Assembly: GCF_000308675.1 (NCBI RefSeq)
Contig: NZ_BAGE01000006.1
Coordinates: 31,692 to 95,691 of the forward strand
Direction: 5' to 3'
Source: Nocardia paucivorans NBRC 100373
Lineage (GTDB): Bacteria > Actinomycetota > Actinomycetes > Mycobacteriales > Mycobacteriaceae
DNA length: 64,000 nt
In this document: piece after piece, positions 19,466 through 28,511 of the stretch
Layout of the letters: every line of letters begins with the position of its first letter
Position numbering within the stretch: position 1 is the first letter of the stretch
Notes under the pieces: model-generated
What the model saw: the letters and a program-made list of their open reading frames with translations, nothing else
Database searches by the model: none
Told to the model about the DNA's origin: nothing
Made by a program: the position numbers and the translations under genes

Positions 19466-21036
19466 TACGAATTCTCCTCACGTAGACGGTGCTTCATCAC
19501 CTTGCCGCCGGCGTTGTAGGGCAGTTGGTCGCGGAATTCGACGTAGCGCGGCACCTTGAAGTTGGCCAGAACGGCCTTGGCGTGGTCGAGGACCTGCTGC
19601 TCGGTGAGCGTGGCGCCGGGTTTGCAGACGATATAGGCCTTGCCCACCTCGCCCATGCGGGTGTCGTGGACACCGATCACGGCGGATTCGGCCACCCCGT
19701 CCAATCGGGCCAGGGCCTGTTCGATCTCGGCGGGATACACGTTGAAACCGCCGCTGATGTACATGTCCTTGAGACGGTCGGTGATCTTCAGATAGCCGCG
19801 TTCGTCGACGGTGCCGATATCGCCGGTGTGCAGCCAGCCGTCGGCGTCGATGGTCGCGGCGGTGGCGGCGGGATCGTCTAGGTAGCCGCGCATGACATTG
19901 GGGCCGCGCAGCAGGACCTCGCCGGCGTCGCCGAGTTTCAGTTCGAAGTCGGCGATGGGACGGCCACAGGTGTTGGCGATGGTTTCGGCATCGTCGTCCG
20001 GGCGGCACATGGTGCCGAAACCGCCGGCCTCGGATAGGCCGTAGGCGGTGAGGACCACGTCGAAGTCGAGTTCGGAACGCATGCGCTCGATGAGCACCAC
20101 CGGGACGGTGGCCGCGCCGGTGACCGCGACCCGCAGGGTGCTCAGGTCGTAGTGCGTGCGGTCGGGGAAGTCCAGGATGGATTGGTAGATCGTCGGCGGG
20201 CCGGGTAGAACAGTGATCTTCTCCGCGCCGATCAACCGCATGGTGGTGGGGACGTCGAATACCGCCTGCGGCACCATGGTGGCCCCGGTGACCAGGCAGG
20301 CGAGGATACCGGCCTTGTAACCGAAGCTGTGGAAGAAGGGGTTCACGATCAGGTAGCGGTCGGTGGCGTTCAGAGTGGAGCAGTCCACCCATGCGCGCAC
20401 CGCGGCCAGCGACTGCCGGTGTTCGATCAGCACACCCTTGCTGCGTCCGGTGGTGCCAGAGGTGAACAGGATGTCGGAGATGTCTTCGGGACGTACGGTC
20501 TCGGCGCGTTCACGGGCCTGCTCTCGGGTGACGGACGCCCCCGCGGTATCCAGGTCGGACCAGGTCAGCACGCCGTCCGGAACGGTTTCGGGGTCTTGTT
20601 CGACCGGGATCACCACCACCGTGTCGATGCCCAGGTCGGGTGCGGTCTCGCGCAGTTCGGTCAGCCGGTCGCGGCGGAGGAAGGTTCCGGCAACGAACAG
20701 GGCCTTCGCGTCGACCCGGCGCAGTACATCGACGACCTCGGCGGCGACATAGCGGGTGTTGAGGGGAACCAGCGCGGCCCCACAGTAGTGCGCGGCCAGT
20801 GCGGCGATCACCCAGTGGTAGGTGTTCGGCGACCAGATCGCCACTCGGTCGCCGATTCGGATGCCGCGGGCGAGTAGGGCGCGGGCCACATCCTGGACCG
20901 ATTCCAGCAGATGGTTCCAGTCGAGCCGGACCGGACCGTCTGCCAGGGCGGGCGCACTGCCGTGGGCGCGTGCGGCATCGTGCAGCGCCATCGGTGTGGT
21001 GTGCGCTGTCGGGAGCGGATGCGCGGAGATTGTCAC
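19465..21036 (-). CDS. fadD3: HIP-CoA synthetase FadD3
   Basis: Acyl-adenylating ligase that activates HIP, the C/D-ring propanoate released by HsaD, with ATP and CoA. AMP-binding motifs are ILFTSGTTGRSKGV, TAYGLSEAGG, GWLHTGDIGTVDERGYL and the C-terminal lysine motif YNAGGKVMKH. GTG 21036 is chosen because GAGG stands six bases away and 523 residues align with the length of FadD3; ATG 20991 is the alternative. First gene of the minus-strand operon; a perfect KstR2 box begins 59 bases upstream. Confidence 0.92.
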   Translation of the reverse strand: MTISAHPLPTAHTTPMALHDAARAHGSAPALADGPVRLDWNHLLESVQDVARALLARGIRIGDRVAIWSPNTYHWVIAALAAHYCGAALVPLNTRYVAAEVVDVLRRVDAKALFVAGTFLRRDRLTELRETAPDLGIDTVVVIPVEQDPETVPDGVLTWSDLDTAGASVTREQARERAETVRPEDISDILFTSGTTGRSKGVLIEHRQSLAAVRAWVDCSTLNATDRYLIVNPFFHSFGYKAGILACLVTGATMVPQAVFDVPTTMRLIGAEKITVLPGPPTIYQSILDFPDRTHYDLSTLRVAVTGAATVPVVLIERMRSELDFDVVLTAYGLSEAGGFGTMCRPDDDAETIANTCGRPIADFELKLGDAGEVLLRGPNVMRGYLDDPAATAATIDADGWLHTGDIGTVDERGYLKITDRLKDMYISGGFNVYPAEIEQALARLDGVAESAVIGVHDTRMGEVGKAYIVCKPGATLTEQQVLDHAKAVLANFKVPRYVEFRDQLPYNAGGKVMKHRLREENS

Positions 21037-21094
21037 GGTCGTCCTCGCCGTCGTGCGGCCCCGGCCGGCGGCCGTTGCCTTCGCAGGTCTACAA

Positions 21095-21108
21095 AGCAAG
21101 TGCTTGGT
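21095..21108. promoter_or_regulatory. KstR2 operator between fadD3 and fadE30
   Basis: AGCAAGTGCTTGGT matches the KstR2 consensus AnCAAGnnCTTGnT at every fixed base. It is 17 bases from the fadE30 GTG and 59 from the fadD3 GTG and so can control both divergent operons. Confidence 0.9.
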
Positions 21109-21124
21109 AGGTTATCCTACCGGC

Positions 21125-22372
21125 GTGGGTGCTATCCAGACCTCAGAATCCGGTACCGGTTCGGATACCGGGCGGCCTTCGGCCGAAACGGTGGCCGAAC
21201 GTACGAGTGTGGCCGATCTGCCCGACGACGTCTTCGCCGCTCAGGTGCGGAACTGGCTCGAAGAACAGCTGAACGGCGAGTTTCGAGAACTGCGCGGTCT
21301 CGGTGGTCCCGGACGGGAACACGAGGCCTTCGACGAGCGGCTGGAATGGGACCGGCGGCTGGCCGCCGCGGGCTGGACCTGTCTGGGATGGCCGGTCGAA
21401 TACGGTGGCCGCGCGGCGAGTGTGGCGCAGCAGATCATCTTCCACGAGGAATACGCCAAGGCGAACGCGCCGGCGCGGGTGTCCCACGTGGGCGAAGAAC
21501 TTCTCGGTCCCACTCTGCTGGCCTTCGGCACCCCACGCCAGCGTGAACGCTTTCTCCCCGGTATCCGCACGGTGACCGAGCTGTGGTGCCAGGGCTACTC
21601 CGAGCCGGGCGCCGGCTCCGATCTGGCGGCCGTTTCCACCTCCGCCCGGCTGGACGGGGACGAATGGGTCGTCAACGGCCAGAAGATCTGGACCTCGCTG
21701 GCGCATGTGGCCGACTGGTGTTTCGCGGTCTGCCGCACCGAACCCGGCTCTAAACGGCACAAGGGCCTGTCGTATCTGCTGGTGCCCATGCATCAGCCGG
21801 GCATCGAGGTCCGGCCGATCGTGCAACTCACCGGCACCTCCGAATTCAACGAGGTGTTCTTCGACAATGCCCGCACCGAGGCCGATCTGGTGGTCGGCGA
21901 ACCCGGTGACGGGTGGCGGGTCGCCATGGGCACGCTCAATGTGGAACGCGGTATCTCCACCCTCGGTCAGCAGATCCGCTTCGCTCGGGAACTGTCGGCC
22001 ATCGAGGAGATGGCCCGGAAAACCGGTGCCATCGACGATCCGCTGCTGGCGGACCGGATCGATCGGGCCTGGGTGGGACTGCGGGTGCTGCGCGCCCATG
22101 CCCTGCGCACCATGGCGGAGACCGCTTCCGACGGCGGTCAGGCCTCGGTGGGCAAACTGCTGTGGGCCAACTGGCATCGCAGCCTCGGCGAACTGGCCAT
22201 GGCGGTGCGCGGCGCCGCCGGACTGGTGGCCGCCGACAACGACGATCTGGACGAATGGCAGCGGCTGTATCTGTTCACCCGCGCCGACACCATCTACGGA
22301 GGTTCGAACGAAGTGCAGCGCAATATCATCGCCGAGCGGGTGCTCGGTCTTCCTCGGGAGAACCGCTCGTGA
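21125..22372 (+). CDS. fadE30: acyl-CoA dehydrogenase FadE30
   Basis: Dehydrogenase acting early on the HIP-CoA side chain, 415 residues. It shows GLGGPGREHEAFDERLEWDR, WCQGYSEPGAGSDLAAV, NGQKIWTSLAHVADW and TIYGGSNEVQRNIIAERVLG, all close to mycobacterial FadE30; glycine replaces the YEGT glutamate as there. The GTG at 21125 directly follows the KstR2 box. The stop overlaps the ipdF GTG by four bases. The first 30 residues are poorly conserved, so a later start is possible. Confidence 0.9.
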   Translation: MGAIQTSESGTGSDTGRPSAETVAERTSVADLPDDVFAAQVRNWLEEQLNGEFRELRGLGGPGREHEAFDERLEWDRRLAAAGWTCLGWPVEYGGRAASVAQQIIFHEEYAKANAPARVSHVGEELLGPTLLAFGTPRQRERFLPGIRTVTELWCQGYSEPGAGSDLAAVSTSARLDGDEWVVNGQKIWTSLAHVADWCFAVCRTEPGSKRHKGLSYLLVPMHQPGIEVRPIVQLTGTSEFNEVFFDNARTEADLVVGEPGDGWRVAMGTLNVERGISTLGQQIRFARELSAIEEMARKTGAIDDPLLADRIDRAWVGLRVLRAHALRTMAETASDGGQASVGKLLWANWHRSLGELAMAVRGAAGLVAADNDDLDEWQRLYLFTRADTIYGGSNEVQRNIIAERVLGLPRENRS

Positions 22373-23166
22373 CCGGGCCGCTGTCCGTCGCGCCGCCGCC
22401 GATTTCCGGCCACGGCCTACTCGCCGGGCGGTATGCCGTCGTCACCGCCGCCGCCGGTACCGGTATCGGTTCTGCGACGGCTCGGCGGTTGTTGTCCGAA
22501 GGTGCCGATGTCGTGGTCTCGGACTGGCACGAACGCCGGCTCGAGGCCACCCGGGCCGAACTCGCCACCGAGTTCGCCGATCGCAAGGTGCACGCCATCG
22601 CCTGTGATGTGACCAGCACCGAACAGGTGGACGAATTGGTTCGCGGCGCGGTGGCGGCACTGGGTCGGGTGGATATCTTCGTCAACAACGCCGGGCTCGG
22701 TGGGGAGACACCGGTTGCGGATATGACCGACGACCAGTGGAACCGGGTGGTGGATGTCACCCTCAACGGCACCTTCCGCTGCACCCGCGCCGAACTGAAC
22801 TATTTCCGCTCGGTCGAACACGGCGGGGTGATCGTCAACAACGCCAGTGTGCTCGGTTGGCGCGCCCAATACGGTCAGGCCCACTACGCCGCGGCCAAGG
22901 CCGGTGTCATGGCGCTCACCAGGTGCAGTGCCATAGAGGCGGCCGAGTTCGGGGTGCGGATCAATGCCGTCGCGCCGAGTATCGCCCGACACGCGTTCCT
23001 GGACCGGACCAGTTCCCCGGAACTGCTCGATCGTCTCGCCGAGCGGGAGGCGTTCGGTCGGGCCGCCGAACCGTGGGAGGTGGCGGCCACCATCGCCATG
23101 CTGGCCAGCGACTACACCACCTATCTCACCGGTGAGGTGGTCTCGATCAGCAGCCAGCGCGCCTGA
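22369..23166 (+). CDS. ipdF: short-chain dehydrogenase IpdF-like
   Basis: SDR of 265 residues, in the place of Rv3559c/IpdF, the dehydrogenase that oxidises the ring hydroxyl of HIL-CoA-type intermediates. The glycine-rich cofactor loop is modified (TAAAGTGIGSATA), NNAG is present, and the catalytic set is Ser in NNASVLGWR, Tyr in YGQAHYAAAKAG and Lys four residues on. The GTG start overlaps fadE30 (GTGA). It ends about 100 bases before a hypothetical gene on the same strand. Confidence 0.85.
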   Translation: MTGPLSVAPPPISGHGLLAGRYAVVTAAAGTGIGSATARRLLSEGADVVVSDWHERRLEATRAELATEFADRKVHAIACDVTSTEQVDELVRGAVAALGRVDIFVNNAGLGGETPVADMTDDQWNRVVDVTLNGTFRCTRAELNYFRSVEHGGVIVNNASVLGWRAQYGQAHYAAAKAGVMALTRCSAIEAAEFGVRINAVAPSIARHAFLDRTSSPELLDRLAEREAFGRAAEPWEVAATIAMLASDYTTYLTGEVVSISSQRA

Positions 23167-23267
23167 TCCGGATGCCGTTGTCGAAGGTAGTTGTTCTCGG
23201 GGCTGTTTAGCCTGCTCGACGTGTGCCATTCTGAGGGCAGGTCGGATCGCACTCCCCGAAGGGGGCG

Positions 23268-23996
23268 ATGGCTATGGAGCCGGAGCCGCGACAATTCGAC
23301 AGCCCACCCGAGCTGGAACTCGTCCGCGATATCGTCCTGGCCCGGCGTCGACAGGAGGCGCTGGTTCTGGCCGCCCTGGAGTTCGGCAGCGAACTGTTGC
23401 GGCTGGACTCCGAACATGCCGCGATCGAACGGGCCGTTCAACTGTTGGCCCGGCACAGCGTCGACGAGACCGAGATCGCGCGTGACCCGCACGGCGCCCT
23501 GCGCGCCGATATGCTCCGCGACCGGGAGCGGATACGCCGAATCGCCGGCTACTGCGGCAGCACCGTCGAGGACGAGTCCCGCCGGCGCCGGCTCGAACTG
23601 CTCTACGAGGTGCGCGCCGATCTTCAGGAGGTGGTGCAGCGCTGTCGCCGATGTCGGCTCGACCGGGTGAGCTTTACCGACGAGGTGGCCCACGCGCTCG
23701 GCGCCGTCACCGACAAGCTGGCGAGTGATGCCGATATGGACACCTATCACGCCTGGCAGCGCGGCATGCTGCTGAAGTTGACCGAGGAGCCGCGCCGGCA
23801 CGGTCCACCCCGGGTATTGGCGACCGTGGATGCCGGTCCCGGCCGTGAACCGCTCGTGGTGGAGTGGGATTCCTGCGAACGTCGTCTCGCATTGATCATG
23901 CGCATGATGCGGGCCGGGGTGTCACCGCTGGTGATCTGTGATCGGTTGCTGGCGGATCTGTCCGTGGCCTCGCCCTTACGGTATTCGCGGCGCTGA
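23268..23996 (+). CDS. hypothetical protein between ipdF and kstR2
   Basis: A 242-residue, strongly charged, helix-rich protein with no signal peptide or membrane segment and no domain I know. Two cysteines flank an arginine-rich stretch (QRCRRCRLDR, near 125-132). ATG at 23268 with GAAGGGGG upstream. The 101-base gap to ipdF could hold its own promoter; kstR2 follows 68 bases later with its own operator. Its position inside the KstR2 locus is the only clue to function. Confidence 0.65.
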   Translation: MAMEPEPRQFDSPPELELVRDIVLARRRQEALVLAALEFGSELLRLDSEHAAIERAVQLLARHSVDETEIARDPHGALRADMLRDRERIRRIAGYCGSTVEDESRRRRLELLYEVRADLQEVVQRCRRCRLDRVSFTDEVAHALGAVTDKLASDADMDTYHAWQRGMLLKLTEEPRRHGPPRVLATVDAGPGREPLVVEWDSCERRLALIMRMMRAGVSPLVICDRLLADLSVASPLRYSRR

Positions 23997-24036
23997 CCGC
24001 CCCGGGGTCGGTGACCGAGGAAAGCCGACTGTACCA

Positions 24037-24050
24037 AGCAAGTGCTTGGT
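24037..24050. promoter_or_regulatory. KstR2 autoregulatory operator
   Basis: AGCAAGTGCTTGGT, identical to the box at 21095, within the longer imperfect palindrome ACCAAGCAAGTGCTTGGT starting at 24033. It ends 14 bases before the kstR2 GTG. Confidence 0.9.
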
Positions 24051-24064
24051 TGTATTATGTCGGA

Positions 24065-24676
24065 GTGTCCGCATCCGAGCCCTCGAAATCAGCCCGGCGC
24101 ACCGAACTGCTCACACTGGCAGCCGACCTGTTCGCCGAGCGCGGTGTCCGCGCCACCACCGTGCGGGATATCGCCGATGCGGCCGGAATTCTCTCCGGGA
24201 GTCTCTATCATCACTTCGATTCCAAGGAAGCGATGGTCGACGAGATCCTGCGCGGATTCCTCGACCGGCTGTTCGGACGCTACCGGGAGATCGCCGCCGC
24301 GGGAATGAGCTCCCGCGCCACTCTCGAGGCCCTGGTTCTGGCCTCCTACGAGGCATTCGACCGTTCACATGCCGCGGTGGCCATCTACCAGGCCGAGGCC
24401 AAACGGCTGCGCACCGTCGAACGATTCGCCTATATCGACGACTACAACCGGGAATTCCGGGAGCTGTGGCGGCGCGTCCTCAGTGCCGGCGTGCGCGACG
24501 GCAGCTTCCGTCCCGAACTGGATATCGACCTGGCCTACCGATTCCTGCGCGACACCGTCTGGGTGGCCGTGCGCTGGTATCGGCCCGGGGGTGGCGACCT
24601 CACCGTCGACACCCTCGCCAAGCAGTACCTCACCATCGTGCTCGACGGGCTCACCGTGCCCGGGCACACCGATTAG
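24065..24676 (+). CDS. kstR2: TetR-family repressor KstR2
   Basis: Repressor of the rings C/D regulon that releases DNA on binding HIP-CoA. 203 residues; TetR helix-turn-helix at about 22-58 (GVRATTVRDIADAAG, then GSLYHHFDSKEAMV), ligand domain after. The GTG at 24065 is chosen over the 24011 reading because the latter would translate the operator; the length then matches KstR2. It precedes fadA6 by eight bases and lies beside all known KstR2 targets, which supports KstR2 rather than KstR. Confidence 0.93.
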   Translation: MSASEPSKSARRTELLTLAADLFAERGVRATTVRDIADAAGILSGSLYHHFDSKEAMVDEILRGFLDRLFGRYREIAAAGMSSRATLEALVLASYEAFDRSHAAVAIYQAEAKRLRTVERFAYIDDYNREFRELWRRVLSAGVRDGSFRPELDIDLAYRFLRDTVWVAVRWYRPGGGDLTVDTLAKQYLTIVLDGLTVPGHTD

Positions 24677-24684
24677 GAGACACC

Positions 24685-25875
24685 ATGGCTACCTCCGCCT
24701 CCCGACGCCCCTACGCCCCGCTGCGCGAGGCGTATGTGATCGACGCGGTACGCACCCCCGTCGGTAAGCGCGGTGGCGCGTTGGCCCAGGTCCACCCCGC
24801 CGATCTCGGCGCCGCCGCCCTGCGGGGCCTGCTCGACCGTTCCCCGATCGACCCGTCGCACGTCGACGATGTGATCGTCGGCTGCGTGGACAATATCGGC
24901 CCGCAGGCCGGCAATATCGGCCGCACCGCCTGGCTGGTCGCCGGATATCCGGAAGAGGTGCCCGGTGTCACGGTGGACCGGCAGTGCGGTTCCAGCCAGC
25001 AGGCCATCAATTTCGGAGCCCAGGCGATTATGAGCGGCACCGCCGAGGTGATCGTCGCGGGCGGGGTGCAGAACATGAGCGCCATCCCCATCTCGGCTGC
25101 CATGTTGGCCGGTAAGGAGTACGGTTTCGACTCCCCCTTCGTCGGAGCGAAGGGCTGGGACCACCGCTACGGCACCGGTGAGGTCTCGCAGTTTCGCGGC
25201 GCGGCGATGATCGCCGAGAAATGGGGGATCGGCCGCGAGGATATGGAGCGGTGGGCGCTGCGCAGCCATGAACGCGCCCGGGCCGCCATCAAGGAGGGAC
25301 GGTTCGACAACGAGATCGTCCCGGTCGGCGATTTCTGGATCGACGAGGGCCCGCGCGAAACCAGTCTGGAGAAGATGGCCGCGCTGAAACCTCTCGAGGA
25401 GGGCAGCCCGCTCACCGCCGCGGTCGCCTCCCAGATATCCGACGGCGCCTCCGCCACCCTGCTCGCCTCCGAATGGGCCGTACAGGAATACGGGCTCACC
25501 CCGCGCGCCCGCATCATCCATGTCAGCGCCCGTGGCGCCGATCCGCTGTACATGCTCACCGCGCCCATCCCGGCCACCAAGTGGGCCTTGGAGAAGACCG
25601 GGCTGACCATCGATGACATCGACCTGATCGAGATCAACGAGGCCTTCGCCTCCGTGGTGTTGGCCTGGTTGAAGGAAACCGGCGCCGACCCGGAGAAGGT
25701 GAATGTCAACGGCGGTGCGATCGCGCTCGGTCACCCGCTCGGCGCCACCGGGGCCAAACTGTTCGCCACGCTGCTCAACGAACTCGAGCGGCGCAACGGA
25801 CGGTACGGTTTGCTCACCATCTGCGAGGGCGGTGGCACCGCCAACGCGACCATTGTCGAACGCCTGGACCACTGA
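24685..25875 (+). CDS. fadA6: thiolase FadA6
   Basis: Acetyl-CoA acyltransferase of 396 residues for the ring C/D pathway. Nucleophilic Cys101 in VDRQCGSSQQ, the INEAFAS loop, His in [15 protein letters not shown] and the second catalytic Cys in LTICEGGGTANA are all present. AGGAG precedes the ATG and spacing to kstR2 is eight bases, as in the Rv3557c-Rv3556c pair. FadA6 is thought to act after IpdAB and IpdC. It ends the plus-strand operon. Confidence 0.93.
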   Translation: MATSASRRPYAPLREAYVIDAVRTPVGKRGGALAQVHPADLGAAALRGLLDRSPIDPSHVDDVIVGCVDNIGPQAGNIGRTAWLVAGYPEEVPGVTVDRQCGSSQQAINFGAQAIMSGTAEVIVAGGVQNMSAIPISAAMLAGKEYGFDSPFVGAKGWDHRYGTGEVSQFRGAAMIAEKWGIGREDMERWALRSHERARAAIKEGRFDNEIVPVGDFWIDEGPRETSLEKMAALKPLEEGSPLTAAVASQISDGASATLLASEWAVQEYGLTPRARIIHVSARGADPLYMLTAPIPATKWALEKTGLTIDDIDLIEINEAFASVVLAWLKETGADPEKVNVNGGAIALGHPLGATGAKLFATLLNELERRNGRYGLLTICEGGGTANATIVERLDH

Positions 25876-26312
25876 GCCGCAACGCAACGGTCGTCAGGAC
25901 ATTTACGGCAGCCTTCGTACATGAAGGTCGGTATGCGAGAACTCGGCCGTCACACGAGTCGATACATCGCGCGTGAAATCCGGGGAGATGCCGGAGATCG
26001 CCGAGCATGGCCGAGTCGTCGCGAGGCCTGTTCCGGAAACCGCGGACCGAATACACCCGGCGACGGATGAAGACCGGCGGTTATCGCAGTCGTCGACCGA
26101 CAACCGAGGACGACAGCCGGTGTGACCTCGCAGCGGGCTTGACTGGAGTTCCTCGACGAAGTATGGGAAACCGGCTTGTGAACACAGTCCGAATCAACAA
26201 CCGGTAAAAGATGTGGTGAACTCCCGTCGTCGATGGCGAGAGGACTTCCCTTCGACGGTGCGGCAGGTGTCAGATGGTCTCTGACCGAACTGTTCTCGGA
26301 CGAGGGACGCGA
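25876..26312. other. 437-base stretch without a recognised gene
   Basis: Between fadA6 and the next plus-strand gene. Short open frames here have no ribosome site, no domain and overlap each other. No strong hairpin or operator was seen. The promoter of the 26313 gene should lie at its right end. Confidence 0.5.
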
Positions 26313-27281
26313 ATGTTGCGTTACACGACGCCTGCGCCGCCGGTGGATCTCGCCGCGGAAGTGCCGGAGCTTGCCGCCTACACCCGTACCACGGTCCGTC
26401 TGCACCCGAAGAAGAGGCGGCCCGGGGTATCGGACAGTCATATCGGTGGCCCGCTGTGGTGGCCGGCGAATGAGCCGTGGCCCACCTGCACCGAGCCGTA
26501 CCTGGCATGGGTGCCGGTCGTGAGACCCGATGGACGGCACGGCATGAGAATGGGGCCGACCGAAGCCGAGGAACCGAACCCCCTGGTTCCCATCGCGCAG
26601 CTGTGGCGCCGCGACTTTCCCGAAATCGATTACCCCGATGACACCGATGTATTGCAGGTGTTGTGGTGCCCCGACGAACACGACCAGTTCGATTTTGGGG
26701 GGCCCATGGTCCGGCTTGTGTGGCGGCATACCGAGCCTGGTGTCGCGCTGCTGGATTCGCCCCCTACTCCTCGGCGGATCTCCGACAGGATATACCTGCC
26801 ACACCCGTGTTCGCTGCATCCCGAGCGGGTCGTCGAGTACCCCTGTGACGAGGTGTATCCGCCGGAGCTGCAAGAACGACTTCGTCAGTGGGAGATCGCC
26901 CATTTCCCGACCACCCCTCACGACGAGGGATACGACGAAGAGCAAGTCGAGGAATACGGGTGCAGCTGCTATCAATACCTGTTGTCGGTGGCTCCCGGCT
27001 GCAAGGTCGGCGGTTGGACCTCGTGGCACGCGACCGATATGTATGACGTGCCGTGTCTCGACTGTGGTGGCGAGACAAGGGAACTGCTGAAACTGGACAG
27101 CTGTGAGTGGGACGGCGGTTCGGGTCCACGGTGGAAGCCGGTGGTGGATTCGGGAACCGCGTCAAGGGACGCAGAACCGGAGTGTGAACCGACAGGGCTG
27201 GTTCACGGCCGCTATGCGGCAATGACGATCTTCACCTGTCGAACCGATCCTCAACACGCGCCGCGTTTCACCATTCAGTGA
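26313..27281 (+). CDS. DUF1963/YwqG-like protein, unknown function
   Basis: A 322-residue soluble protein. The pattern of a short GGPLWWPANEPWPTC motif near 45, a central LQVLWCP strand, paired histidine/cysteine stretches (YGCSCYQYLLSVAPGCKVGGWTSW near 230, VPCLDCGGET near 260) and a final CRTDPQHAPRF resembles the DUF1963 group, whose role is not settled. GAGGGA stands before the ATG at 26313. It is not part of either sterol operon: fadA6 ends 437 bases before, and ipdC converges from the right. Confidence 0.6.
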   Translation: MLRYTTPAPPVDLAAEVPELAAYTRTTVRLHPKKRRPGVSDSHIGGPLWWPANEPWPTCTEPYLAWVPVVRPDGRHGMRMGPTEAEEPNPLVPIAQLWRRDFPEIDYPDDTDVLQVLWCPDEHDQFDFGGPMVRLVWRHTEPGVALLDSPPTPRRISDRIYLPHPCSLHPERVVEYPCDEVYPPELQERLRQWEIAHFPTTPHDEGYDEEQVEEYGCSCYQYLLSVAPGCKVGGWTSWHATDMYDVPCLDCGGETRELLKLDSCEWDGGSGPRWKPVVDSGTASRDAEPECEPTGLVHGRYAAMTIFTCRTDPQHAPRFTIQ

Positions 27282-27422
27282 GGTGGTCCACCGCATATGC
27301 CCGTTCGACCTGCCACTCGAGCATGCGATGAGCCGGACCATGGTCGAGGGAGATGACGAAGGCGCCATGGTCCCGGCCGTCGCGGTGAATGCAACCTTCC
27401 CGTGTCTTTCGAGCAGTGCTCG

Positions 27423-28511
27423 TCAGTGTTCCGAAACGGCTGTCCCGCCATGGGATAGTGCGGCGATCGTATCGATGCGTGCGACCGCATCGGTGACGAT
27501 ACGGTCGATGAGCTCCTGGCAGGTGGGCAGGTCGTCGAGGATGCCGGTGACCTGTCCGGCGGCGAGCACCCCCGCCTCGGTATTGCCCTCCACCAATCCG
27601 GCCCGCAACAGCATCGGGGTATTGGCCGCCATGATGACCTGCGACCAGGTGAGATCCTTGGCCTTGCGCATGGCCAGACCGTCGCGCACCATGGTCGACC
27701 ATTTCATACCGGTCATGCCCTTGAACCGGGCGGCATTGCCGATGGCAGCGGCGAGTCCGCGGATTCGGCCCGAATGTTCCAGGCGCTGCACGAGTTCGGT
27801 GTTCAGCACCCGGTGCGGCATACCGTCGACCTTGGTAGAGACAACGGTGTCCTGTAGGCCGCGGTGCAGGTATTCCTGTTTCACCGCATCGGGGACGCTG
27901 CTTTCCCGAGTGAGCAGGAACCGGGTGCCCATGGCGATACCGGCCGCGCCGTAGGCGAGGGCGGCGGCCAGGCCACGACCGTCGAAGAAACCACCGGCGG
28001 CGACCACGGGGATATCCACCGCGTCCAGTACCGAGGGCAGCAGCAGGGTGGTGGCGACGGGTCCGGTGTGTCCGCCGCCTTCGCCGCCCTGCACGATCAC
28101 CGCATCGGCGCCCCAGGACGCCACCTTCACCGCGTGCTTCGCGGCGCCGATGGACGGAATCACCACTACGCCCGCGTCTTTCAGCTTGGCGATGAGTTCC
28201 TTCTTCGGGGCCAGGGCGAACGAGGCGACCGCGACCTCCTCCCGGATGATCAGGTCGATGCGCGCACCGGCGTCCGAGGCGTCGGCACGGATGTTCACTC
28301 CGAACGGTTTGTCGGTCTGCGCCTTGGTTTTGGCGATGGCGGCTTCCAGCTCCTCGAACGTCATGGTCGCGGAGGCGAGGATGCCGAGGCCGCCGGCGTT
28401 GGAGGTGGCCGAGACCAGGCCGGGGCCGGCCACCCAGCCCATACCGGTCTGCACGATCGGGTGTTCGATACCCACCAGGTCGGTCAGCGCGGTACGCAAT
28501 TGTGCGGTCAT
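27423..28511 (-). CDS. ipdC: flavin-dependent IpdC (nitronate-monooxygenase-like)
   Basis: FMN enzyme of 362 residues with a TIM-barrel of the nitronate monooxygenase/enoyl reductase II family: IEHPIVQTGMGWVAGPGL, NAGGLGILASATMT, PFGVNIR, the phosphate loop VVAAGGFFDGRGLAAAL and GAAGIAMGTRFLLT. In the rings C/D pathway IpdC acts as an unusual CoA-ester double-bond reductase before IpdAB. The ATG overlaps the ipdB stop (ATGA). Last gene of echA20-ipdA-ipdB-ipdC. Confidence 0.92.
   Translation of the reverse strand: MTAQLRTALTDLVGIEHPIVQTGMGWVAGPGLVSATSNAGGLGILASATMTFEELEAAIAKTKAQTDKPFGVNIRADASDAGARIDLIIREEVAVASFALAPKKELIAKLKDAGVVVIPSIGAAKHAVKVASWGADAVIVQGGEGGGHTGPVATTLLLPSVLDAVDIPVVAAGGFFDGRGLAAALAYGAAGIAMGTRFLLTRESSVPDAVKQEYLHRGLQDTVVSTKVDGMPHRVLNTELVQRLEHSGRIRGLAAAIGNAARFKGMTGMKWSTMVRDGLAMRKAKDLTWSQVIMAANTPMLLRAGLVEGNTEAGVLAAGQVTGILDDLPTCQELIDRIVTDAVARIDTIAALSHGGTAVSEH

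Noticed and set aside
24673..25887. 404-codon minus-strand frame opposite fadA6
   Set aside because: Shadow of the thiolase gene; glycine/arginine-rich with no recognisable fold.
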